Part shown: in pieces, positions 1-7,085 of the stretch | Layout: the number at the start of each line of letters is the position of its first letter | Numbering within the stretch: the stretch's first letter is position 1 | Source: Fibrobacter sp. | GTDB lineage: Bacteria > Fibrobacterota > Fibrobacteria > Fibrobacterales > Fibrobacteraceae | DNA length: 13,974 bases | Reading direction: 5' to 3' | NCBI GenBank assembly: GCA_012841225.1 | Contig: DUVD01000041.1 | Coordinates: 1-13,974 of the forward strand | Notes under the pieces: model-generated | Told to the model about the DNA's origin: nothing | Database searches by the model: none | Seen by the model: only the letters and a program-made list of their open reading frames with translations | Translations under genes and position numbers: made by a program

Positions 1-2076
1 GTTTTAGGGCTAGGCGACATTGGCGCTATGGCAGGTAAACCAGTAATGGAGGGCAAGGCTCTTTTATTTAAAATTTATGCTGGAATCGATGTTTTTGACA
101 TTGAAATCAACGAAAAAGACCCCAAAAAATTCATCGAAATTGTTAAGGGCATTGCGCCTACTTTTGGTGGCATTAATTTAGAGGACATTAAAGCTCCTGA
201 GTGCTTTGAAATAGAAGACGAATTAAAAGAAGCACTCGATATTCCCGTGATGCACGATGATCAACACGGTACAGCTATTATTTCGGCGGCAGGGCTTTTA
301 AACGCTATTGAGCTCGCCAATAAAAACATTAACGAAATTAAAATGGTCGTTAATGGTGCAGGTGCGGCTGCAAGTGCTTGTACTAGGCTTTACCTTGCTT
401 TAGGTCTTAAAAAAGAAAATCTGGTTATGGTCGACAGTAAAGGCGTGATTAACGAAGCTCGTACTGACCTTTCAGCTAATAAAAAAGAATTCATGACGGA
501 TCGAAACGATTTGAAAACACTTGCAGACGCTTTGGTTGGTGCTGACGTTTTCTTAGGGCTTTCTAAAGGCAATATTTTAACTCGTGACATGGTTCGCAGC
601 ATGGCAGACGTACCCGTCGTTTTTGCTTTGGCTAACCCCACGCCAGAAATGTCTTACGAAGAAGCAATGGCTTCGCGTGGTGATTTGATTTTTGCAACAG
701 GTCGCTCCGATTATCCAAACCAAGTAAATAACGTGATTGGATTTCCTTATATATTTAGAGGTGCTCTTGATGTGCGCGCTTCTACGATCAATGAAGAGAT
801 GAAGCTAGCTGCTGTTAGGGCGATTGCTAAACTCGCTCATGAGCCTGTTCCCGATGTAGTGAACATTGCTTACAACGCCAAAAGATTTTCATTTGGCAAA
901 GAATATTTAATTCCAAAACCCCTTGACCCTCGCCTTCTTACCGAAGTTTCTATGGCGGTCGCCAAAGCAGCTGTCGAAAGTGGAGTAGCCAGAAAACCGA
1001 TAACCAATTGGGATGCTTATTACGATCGTCTTCGCGATATGATGGGTTACGATAATAAGATGATGCGTGGCTTTACAGAAACTGCCCGCAGTAATCCTAA
1101 GAGAGTTGTTTTTGCTGAAGGCATGCACATTAATATGATTAAAGCAGCCGTTCAAGCAAAGAATGAAGGTGTTGCATTTCCTATTTTACTCGGCAATCCA
1201 GATCGCATTACCATGACTGCTCAGAAAGAGCATTTAGATCTTTCGGGAATTCAGATCATCAATACTAGAAGCCCTGAAGAATTTGCTCGTCGTCGTGAAT
1301 TTGCGCTTATTTTCACAGAAGAAAATGGCCGTAATGGAGTGACCTTTGAAGAGGCTCGCGACGACATGTACGAGCCCAACCACTTTGGCATGATGATGGT
1401 GAAAACAGGGCATGCAGATGCTTTTATCACGGGTGTTTATTCTAAGTATTCCGAAAGTATCGCTCTTGCAAAATCGATTATTGGTATTCGTGATGAATAC
1501 AAGCACTTTGGTGCTCTCCAAATTTTGAGTACCAAAAAAGGGGTCTTTTTTCTTGCAGATACACTCATTAACCGAAGCCCTGATGCCGACACTCTAGTTA
1601 ATATTGCTAAACTCACTCATGATGCAGTTCGTTTTTTTGCGCACGAGCCAGTTATGGCAATGCTCTCTTATTCGAATTTTGGCGCCGATCAAGAGCAAGT
1701 ACGCGGTACTTCTAGCATAGTGAGCAATGCTGTAGCAAAATTGCATTCCGAGTATCCAAATTATGTGGTTGACGGTGAAATGCAGGTTAATTTTGCTTTA
1801 AATAAAGACTTAAGAGACAATAAATATCGTTTTAATAAGTTAAAAGGCAAAACTGTCAATACTTTGATTTTCCCTTGCTTAAGCTCGGCTAATACCACTT
1901 ATCAAATGCTATTGGAGATGGGCGTTGGTGAGTCCATTGGGCCTATTCAAATGGGGCTTAAAAAGCCTATTCACTTTACTGACGTCGAAAGTACTGTTCG
2001 CGATATTTTCAATTTAACCGTGGCGGCTGTGATTGACGCCATAGTTCAAGAAAAAAAAGACGCTGAAAAGAAATAG
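1..2076 (+). CDS. maeB: NADP-dependent malic enzyme, MaeB type with C-terminal phosphotransacetylase-like domain (5' partial)
   Basis: Oxidative decarboxylation of malate to pyruvate with reduction of NAD(P), in the cytoplasm. The frame is open from base 1, so the gene starts upstream; the Met at base 28 is internal because the preceding codons (VLGLGDIGA) are already conserved malic-enzyme sequence. By recall of E. coli MaeB (759 residues), about 75 N-terminal residues are missing. Counting from base 1, the malic domain fills about 1-340, with the HDDQHGTA metal/substrate segment at 85-92, the nucleotide-binding GAGAAA at 119-124, and the ALANPTPE and TGRSDYPNQ segments near 209-241. Residues about 350-691 resemble phosphate acetyltransferase (FITGV, SYSNFG, VDGEMQVN). 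In MaeB enzymes this tail is generally regarded as regulatory (acetyl-CoA sensing) rather than catalytic. The stop lies 17 bases before the GH57 gene, so co-transcription is likely. Confidence 0.96.
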   Translation, partial: VLGLGDIGAMAGKPVMEGKALLFKIYAGIDVFDIEINEKDPKKFIEIVKGIAPTFGGINLEDIKAPECFEIEDELKEALDIPVMHDDQHGTAIISAAGLLNAIELANKNINEIKMVVNGAGAAASACTRLYLALGLKKENLVMVDSKGVINEARTDLSANKKEFMTDRNDLKTLADALVGADVFLGLSKGNILTRDMVRSMADVPVVFALANPTPEMSYEEAMASRGDLIFATGRSDYPNQVNNVIGFPYIFRGALDVRASTINEEMKLAAVRAIAKLAHEPVPDVVNIAYNAKRFSFGKEYLIPKPLDPRLLTEVSMAVAKAAVESGVARKPITNWDAYYDRLRDMMGYDNKMMRGFTETARSNPKRVVFAEGMHINMIKAAVQAKNEGVAFPILLGNPDRITMTAQKEHLDLSGIQIINTRSPEEFARRREFALIFTEENGRNGVTFEEARDDMYEPNHFGMMMVKTGHADAFITGVYSKYSESIALAKSIIGIRDEYKHFGALQILSTKKGVFFLADTLINRSPDADTLVNIAKLTHDAVRFFAHEPVMAMLSYSNFGADQEQVRGTSSIVSNAVAKLHSEYPNYVVDGEMQVNFALNKDLRDNKYRFNKLKGKTVNTLIFPCLSSANTTYQMLLEMGVGESIGPIQMGLKKPIHFTDVESTVRDIFNLTVAAVIDAIVQEKKDAEKK

Positions 2077-2093
2077 ATATTTATATTAGCACT

Positions 2094-4517
2094 ATGACTT
2101 TGAAATTGCCAATTTACTTTACAATACACGGACACTTTTACCAGCCCCCTCGCGAGAACCCATGGACTGGCATTATCGAAAACCAACCTAGTGCTAGCCC
2201 ATTTCACGACTGGAATGACCGTATCGCCAAAGAGTGTTATAGCCCGAATGGGGCGAGCCGGTTGCTAACGCCTTCGGGTCGTATTGAAGACATCGTTAAT
2301 AATTACGAATACATGAGTTTTAATATGGGTCCAACTTTAATGAGTTGGATTCGAAAAAAAACGCCCGAAACGTATCATAGCATTCAAGAAGCCGATCGAA
2401 AAAGTGCAGAGCGCCTTAACGGTCATGGCAATGCTATAGCGCAAGTTTATAACCATTTGATTATGCCTCTTGCCTCTCCAGAAGACCGAATTACGCAGAT
2501 TCGCTGGGGCATACGCGATTTTGAATTCCATTTCAATCGAAAGCCCGAGGGCATGTGGCTCGGAGAGACCGCCATTAATATGGATACGATTGTTGACTTG
2601 ATTAACGAAGGAATCAAGTTCACTATTTTGTCTCCGACCCAAGCAGAATCATTTAAAAAAATAAGCGATTCACACTGGTCAGATTGTTCAAATACCAATA
2701 TAGACACTACTCGTCCTTATCGAATTTATCCAAAAGACGCAGGTGGTCGGTCTATTTGTGAAGGCTATTTAGATGTGTTTTTCTATAACCCAGGCCTTTC
2801 CAGTGCTGTGGGTTTTGAACACCTTTTGCGCGACGCTAATATTTTTGGCAAGCGAATTAAAGACGCTTTTGACGTTAAAAAAGCAGACCCTCAGTTAGTT
2901 AATATTGGTACTGATGGTGAATCTTATGGCCATCACGAGCCATTTGGTGACATGTGTGCTGCCTGGCTTTACAATCGTTATGCACCAGAAAACAAAATGA
3001 TCCCGGTCAATTACGGTTGGTTTTTAGAACAGTTTCCACCACAGTTTGAAGTGACTTTAAAAAACGTGCAAGGAGAAGGCAGCGCTTGGAGCTGTGCTCA
3101 TGGTGTTGGGCGTTGGATTCGCGATTGTGGCTGCTCCACAGGAGGTCCTCCCGAGTGGAACCAAAAATGGCGCGGTCCTTTACGCGAAGCATTTGATCAC
3201 TTGAAAAAGACCGCCGATGATTTTTTTGTTTCCGAATTTCCAAAGTATTCTTCGCTCGACCCTTGGGATGCGCGAAACCTTTATGTTGATGTTTTAATAG
3301 ATCCTCAAGACGATGCTCGATATAAAGATTTCTTAACTCGTGTCCTAAATAACCCAGATAATGAAAAAGACGAAGCAGCAGTTATTCGACTTTTGGAAAT
3401 ACAAAAGTTTTGCATGTTCAGCTACACTAGCTGTGGTTGGTTTTTTAACGACATCGAAGGGCTTGAGCCCGTACAAAATATGCGCTATGCCTTGCGAGCC
3501 ATAGAGCTCTTTAAACCATTTTTACCTAATGGGCACCCTATTAAAGAAGAAGTGCTAAGCATATTAGGTCGTGCTACCTCTAATGAAAACCACTTAACTG
3601 GCGCTGAGGTGTTTAATCGTTTGGCAACACCAGAAGTGCCTATTCTTATGAAAATCATGGCAGAGCGCGCTGTCGTTTATCACCTAAATTTAGATGACCT
3701 CTACTACGATAGAGACCCTCGGATTCATACCAAGAAAAAATCGTCGCGCCGTCGTCAGACCTTAGTGGATTCGTCTTATCGAGATAAACGCATTCAAGAA
3801 GAAATGTCGTCTAAAATTTTAGTCATTACTGACAACCTGGGGCGAATCAATATTGTCGTCCGTGAAGTTAAAGTTGGCGAATTGAATTTCGTCTCCGATC
3901 CAGATATTTCAACTGCTGACTTGAAGGCGTTATATCCAGGCTGCTATGTGGTGCGTTTCCGTGACTTAATGAGTGATGCGCTAAAAGTGATTAATCAGTT
4001 GTCAACTCGTAAGAATATGGGAAAAATTACAGATTATTTCTCTAATTTTGCTGTGCAGCAAGGGTTAACAGTAGACAGTCTCGCCGATCCAGATCACACC
4101 TTACCAGATACGATGCGCAAGGTTTTAAGCTTAGAAATTAATTTCCGTATTCATCGAGGGGCGTTAAGCTACCTCGAAAAAGCAGATAAAACGGTGCTTG
4201 CTCAAGTTGATGAGTTGGTCGAAGAATCAAAAATCCTACGGACTAATTTTTCCTTTGGAGGTACAGGGCGCTTATTCCATAAAAAATTAATGGATTTAAT
4301 CGATCAAGCCTCTAAAGAATTAGACGCAGATTCTGTGAGCCATATTACAGGCCTTATTTCGATGGCCGATTCTTTAAAGCTGTATATCGACAAAACGTCT
4401 TTAGAAAACAAGGTTTTTGCCACGTACAATCGCTTTAAAGAAACACCAAATGGACCGTTACAAGCCTTGTTGCCCATGTTTGACTGGCTCAATTTCGAGC
4501 GCCCGGATGGATTATAA
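2094..4517 (+). CDS. Glycoside hydrolase family 57-like protein with DUF3536 domain
   Basis: An 807-residue protein, probably acting on an alpha-glucan; the substrate is not known to me for this subfamily. The N-terminal HGHFYQPPRENPW at residues 12-24 is the hallmark start of the GH57/DUF3536 group and leaves little room for a different start. Two other segments resemble GH57 catalytic regions: GMWLGETA (153-160, Glu158 a candidate nucleophile) and GTDGESYGHHEPFGD (272-286, Asp274 a candidate acid/base). These assignments come from motif position, not alignment. A CGCSTGG segment follows at 345-351. The DUF3536 region begins near SCGWFFNDIEGLEP (447-460) and continues into a charged linker (KKKSSRRR, about 557) and a helical tail. 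There is no signal peptide, so it is probably cytoplasmic, consistent with intracellular glycogen-type metabolism. It sits 17 bases after maeB and overlaps hpt by 11 bases. No clear Shine-Dalgarno sequence precedes the ATG. Confidence 0.9.
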   Translation: MTLKLPIYFTIHGHFYQPPRENPWTGIIENQPSASPFHDWNDRIAKECYSPNGASRLLTPSGRIEDIVNNYEYMSFNMGPTLMSWIRKKTPETYHSIQEADRKSAERLNGHGNAIAQVYNHLIMPLASPEDRITQIRWGIRDFEFHFNRKPEGMWLGETAINMDTIVDLINEGIKFTILSPTQAESFKKISDSHWSDCSNTNIDTTRPYRIYPKDAGGRSICEGYLDVFFYNPGLSSAVGFEHLLRDANIFGKRIKDAFDVKKADPQLVNIGTDGESYGHHEPFGDMCAAWLYNRYAPENKMIPVNYGWFLEQFPPQFEVTLKNVQGEGSAWSCAHGVGRWIRDCGCSTGGPPEWNQKWRGPLREAFDHLKKTADDFFVSEFPKYSSLDPWDARNLYVDVLIDPQDDARYKDFLTRVLNNPDNEKDEAAVIRLLEIQKFCMFSYTSCGWFFNDIEGLEPVQNMRYALRAIELFKPFLPNGHPIKEEVLSILGRATSNENHLTGAEVFNRLATPEVPILMKIMAERAVVYHLNLDDLYYDRDPRIHTKKKSSRRRQTLVDSSYRDKRIQEEMSSKILVITDNLGRINIVVREVKVGELNFVSDPDISTADLKALYPGCYVVRFRDLMSDALKVINQLSTRKNMGKITDYFSNFAVQQGLTVDSLADPDHTLPDTMRKVLSLEINFRIHRGALSYLEKADKTVLAQVDELVEESKILRTNFSFGGTGRLFHKKLMDLIDQASKELDADSVSHITGLISMADSLKLYIDKTSLENKVFATYNRFKETPNGPLQALLPMFDWLNFERPDGL

Positions 4518-5031
4518 AATCTCTGAAAAGCCTGTTATTTCGGCCTTAGAAATTGAAGGCTCTATTAGGAATTTAGGGCAACAAATCACCTCGCAATTTA
4601 AGGTGGATCTTGTTTTAGGTGTACTCACAGGTTCTTTTATTTTTGTTGCTGACCTAGTTCGTCGCTTGGATCCCTCAGTGCAAATAGCCTTTGTGAATGC
4701 TTCGAGTTATGGCAATGCTCAAAAAAGTACTGGGTGCGTGGAAATTCTTCCTTGGAATGCAATCGACTTTACGCATAAGAACGTTTTGATTGTTGATGAT
4801 ATTTTAGATACAGGCAATACGCTTTCTATTTTGTCGAATCGAGTCCGCGAGGGTGGTGCATTGGAAGTAAAGACCTGTGTGCTTTTAGATAAACCATCAA
4901 GGCGGCAAGTGCAAATACACGCAGATTTTGTTGGTTTTTCTATCGAAGACTATTTTGCAGTTGGCTACGGTCTCGATTTTGCTTCCGAGTATAGAGCCCT
5001 TCCTGCTGTTTATAAGATGGAAAAGATATAA
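4507..5031 (+). CDS. hpt: Hypoxanthine(-guanine) phosphoribosyltransferase
   Basis: Purine salvage: transfers the phosphoribosyl group of PRPP to hypoxanthine and/or guanine, giving IMP or GMP. The 174-residue product has the normal length for bacterial HPRT. The PRPP-binding loop VLIVDDILDTGNT is at 93-105. It is preceded by LTGSFIFVADLVRRL (40-54), which corresponds to the family's G-(S/A)-F-(I/V)-F-x-A-D-L segment. The C-terminal LLDKPSRR and VGFSIEDYFAVGYGLD segments are also typical. The frame is open further upstream, to an ATG at 4417, but those 30 residues lie inside the GH57 gene and do not look like HPRT; the ATG at 4507 gives the standard N-terminus. The gene overlaps the GH57 stop by 11 bases, so translational coupling is likely. 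No good Shine-Dalgarno sequence is visible. Preference for guanine over hypoxanthine cannot be read from the sequence. Confidence 0.95.
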   Translation: MDYKISEKPVISALEIEGSIRNLGQQITSQFKVDLVLGVLTGSFIFVADLVRRLDPSVQIAFVNASSYGNAQKSTGCVEILPWNAIDFTHKNVLIVDDILDTGNTLSILSNRVREGGALEVKTCVLLDKPSRRQVQIHADFVGFSIEDYFAVGYGLDFASEYRALPAVYKMEKI

Positions 5032-5066
5032 ATTAAGACTCTGAAATCGGCGTTTGTGAATCGCGG

Positions 5067-6113
5067 TTATAAAATAAGCATGCCATCGCCGTAGCTAAAT
5101 AACTTCATTTCATTTTCTACGGCTTGTGCATAAGCAGCTAAGGTGTTTTCTTTACCAAATAGCGCTGCGACAAGTAAGATTAAAGAACTTTTAGGCCAAT
5201 GAAAATTAGTGAGTAAGCCATCTACTATTTTGTATTCATAACCGGGATAAATAAACGCATGGGTAATGCCTTTTTGTGCTTCGATTTTGCCTATCCCTGT
5301 CGCTATGGTTTCTAACACACGAGTACTTGTGGTGCCAACCGTAATAATGCGGCCGCCAGCCTCTTTAACGCCGTTAATAATACGAGCATTCTCTTCGGTT
5401 AACTCGTAAAACTCCCCGTGCATTTTGTGCTCGCGAAAGTCCTCTACTGAAATGTTTTGAAATGTGCCAGGGCCTACATGTAAAGTAACTTCCGCAACAG
5501 AAACCCCTTTCTCTTTAAGCTTCAAAAGCATTTCTTCGCTAAAGTGAAGACTTGCCGTGGGGGCAGCTACAGCGCCAGCATACTTTGCAAAAATAGTCTG
5601 GTACGCCTTTTTATCGTCTTCGTCGTCTGGGCGAGCAATATAGGGTGGAAGTGGTACATGCCCTTCTTTGTTCATCACATTTTCGAGTTCCGTTGGTGTG
5701 CTATCAAAGCGTAAGACTCTTGCTCCATCCTCTTTAATGTCTTCTACAAAAACAGAAATGCCTGCTATAGTTAATTGCTTGCCAACGCTAAAGGCTCGTC
5801 CTGGTTTTACCCAAGCTTCCCAGCGCGCTTCGCCAGTGCTTGAAGGAATAAGCGCTTGCACAAGAAGAGTTTCTAGTTTTCCACCGTGGGTGGTTTCACC
5901 AAATAGTCTTGCAGGAATTACTTTAGTGTTATTCACAACTAAGCAGTCTTTAGGGTCAAATAAATCGACGATTTCTGCCGATGGGATAATGGAGCATTTG
6001 CTTCCGTTTTTAGGACAATGAAGAATTTTCGTTTTGCCTTTTCCTGCTGTTCTGTTTGCAATTAATTCTTGGGGAAAGTGAAAATCAAAATCGGATAACT
6101 TATACGAAATCAT
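5067..6113 (-). CDS. queA: S-adenosylmethionine:tRNA ribosyltransferase-isomerase (queuosine synthesis)
   Basis: QueA transfers and isomerises the ribosyl part of S-adenosylmethionine onto preQ1 at the wobble position of tRNAs for Asp, Asn, His and Tyr, forming epoxyqueuosine. The 348 residues match the family length (E. coli about 356). Recognisable segments are the N-terminal FDFHFPQELIA (9-19), VNNTKVIPARL (60-70), YQTIFAKYAGAVAAPTASLH (171-190), EVTLHVGPGTFQ (208-219), HKMHGEFYEL (229-238), VGTTSTRVLE (259-268) and LLTNFHWPKSSLILLVAALFG (near 300-320). It is the last gene of the gltX unit; its ATG overlaps the TGA of the WYL regulator in an ATGA junction, so translation is probably coupled. 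It converges on hpt with only 35 bases between stops. The other queuosine genes (tgt, queC-F, queG) are not in the window. Confidence 0.97.
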   Translation of the reverse strand: MISYKLSDFDFHFPQELIANRTAGKGKTKILHCPKNGSKCSIIPSAEIVDLFDPKDCLVVNNTKVIPARLFGETTHGGKLETLLVQALIPSSTGEARWEAWVKPGRAFSVGKQLTIAGISVFVEDIKEDGARVLRFDSTPTELENVMNKEGHVPLPPYIARPDDEDDKKAYQTIFAKYAGAVAAPTASLHFSEEMLLKLKEKGVSVAEVTLHVGPGTFQNISVEDFREHKMHGEFYELTEENARIINGVKEAGGRIITVGTTSTRVLETIATGIGKIEAQKGITHAFIYPGYEYKIVDGLLTNFHWPKSSLILLVAALFGKENTLAAYAQAVENEMKLFSYGDGMLIL

Positions 6114-7084
6114 TTAATGTTCTTTATTACAGATTGCAGGTGTTTCTTGATTTCTTCTTTAAAAGAAAGGGGCTCTAGTATTTCAATTTCGGGTAGCAAA
6201 CCAATAATCCATTTTCTTAAATCAGGGGTGTCAAACAATTGGAGCTCTACAAAAGTATTACCCTTGCTCTTTTTTATTTTTGCAGGTGGGTTAAAATTGG
6301 TTTCTTTAAAAATAGCTACTAGCCAAGGCTCTCTTATTATTAAGACAAGTTTGAGTAAAGTATTGGTTTCAAAGTCGCCAGCCCATTTGCCATAGCAATA
6401 CTTGTAGAAATTTTGAACGTCAATTTCTTGGGGTTGAAAAAACTCTTGCAAAAGAGATTCTTGTACAATGCGTTTTACAACAAGTAATTTGGGTTTCGCT
6501 TTTTTTGCGCTTTCAGTGGAGTAAGCAAGGTAGAGTGTTCCCATGCGAAGAATTAATTTTAAAGGTCGTATCTCTAATTTTTGACTTTCTCCACTAGACC
6601 CTTGGGTATATTGAATCCGCATGCACTGGCGTTTTTTGATAGCCATAAGGTAACGCTCAATTCTTGTTTCCGAAATATTATATTCCGAAAAGGGACCGTG
6701 ATCGATTACAAAATCGGGGTCTAAAGAAATCGCTTCTGGCGCTGGTTCTTGTTCAGGCACAGTTCCTTGAAGAGTATCTATGGCCTTGCGAATGACTTTA
6801 GTGTAACGAATTTCTGCATTAGAAGCGACTTCCTTGTGCAGTTTTTCGAGGGAACGAATTAAAGCCGTGTTAACGTTACTTTTTGATTGCTCAATAAAAA
6901 AGCGCCTGGGAGTTCCTTGATTTTTTATTTTTCGTAAGCCGCAATTTTCTATTTCTAAGTCTTTTAAAAAACGGAATATTGTTCGCGAGTTGCAATCCAT
7001 ATAGCGAGCTAGTTCTTCTACCGTCGCTGGAGTTGTGGCTAGCCTAAGTTTTAACCGAGTTAATTTCTCGTAAGTAGATGCCAT
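6110..7084 (-). CDS. Helix-turn-helix transcriptional regulator with WYL domain
   Basis: A 324-residue DNA-binding regulator. Residues about 5-50 form a winged-helix/HTH of the kind found before WYL domains (ATVEELARYMDCNSRTIFRFLKDLE, 20-44, read as two overlapping parts). The WYL domain spans about 138-208, with the core strand MGTLYLAYS (181-189) and the partner segment LLVVKRIV (200-207). The usual Trp of the WYL triad is Leu here. A C-terminal WCX-like region follows, about 240-320 (LKLVLIIREPW, IIGLLPEIEILEP). WYL proteins bind nucleic-acid or nucleotide ligands and control, for example, defence and DNA-damage genes; this one's ligand and targets are unknown. It starts one base after the stop of the 418-residue protein and overlaps queA by four bases, so it may regulate its own operon. 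A strong AGAGGA site lies five bases before the ATG, inside the last codons of the upstream gene. Confidence 0.9.
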   Translation of the reverse strand: MASTYEKLTRLKLRLATTPATVEELARYMDCNSRTIFRFLKDLEIENCGLRKIKNQGTPRRFFIEQSKSNVNTALIRSLEKLHKEVASNAEIRYTKVIRKAIDTLQGTVPEQEPAPEAISLDPDFVIDHGPFSEYNISETRIERYLMAIKKRQCMRIQYTQGSSGESQKLEIRPLKLILRMGTLYLAYSTESAKKAKPKLLVVKRIVQESLLQEFFQPQEIDVQNFYKYCYGKWAGDFETNTLLKLVLIIREPWLVAIFKETNFNPPAKIKKSKGNTFVELQLFDTPDLRKWIIGLLPEIEILEPLSFKEEIKKHLQSVIKNIK

Positions 7085-7085
7085 T

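Noticed and set aside
28..30. ATG at base 28 as the maeB start
   Set aside because: The nine in-frame codons before it encode conserved malic-enzyme sequence, so the gene is simply cut by the window edge.
4417..4506. An upstream in-frame ATG that would extend the HPRT protein by 30 residues
   Set aside because: The extra residues lie inside the GH57 coding region, contain no HPRT-like sequence, and the ATG at 4507 gives a normal-length HPRT of 174 residues.
5047..5092. CGGCG and CGCCG as the arms of a terminator between hpt and queA
   Set aside because: The arms are only five bases, separated by about 36, with no T run after them.
5668..6021. 117-codon open frame on the plus strand
   Set aside because: It lies wholly within queA on the opposite strand and has no family features.
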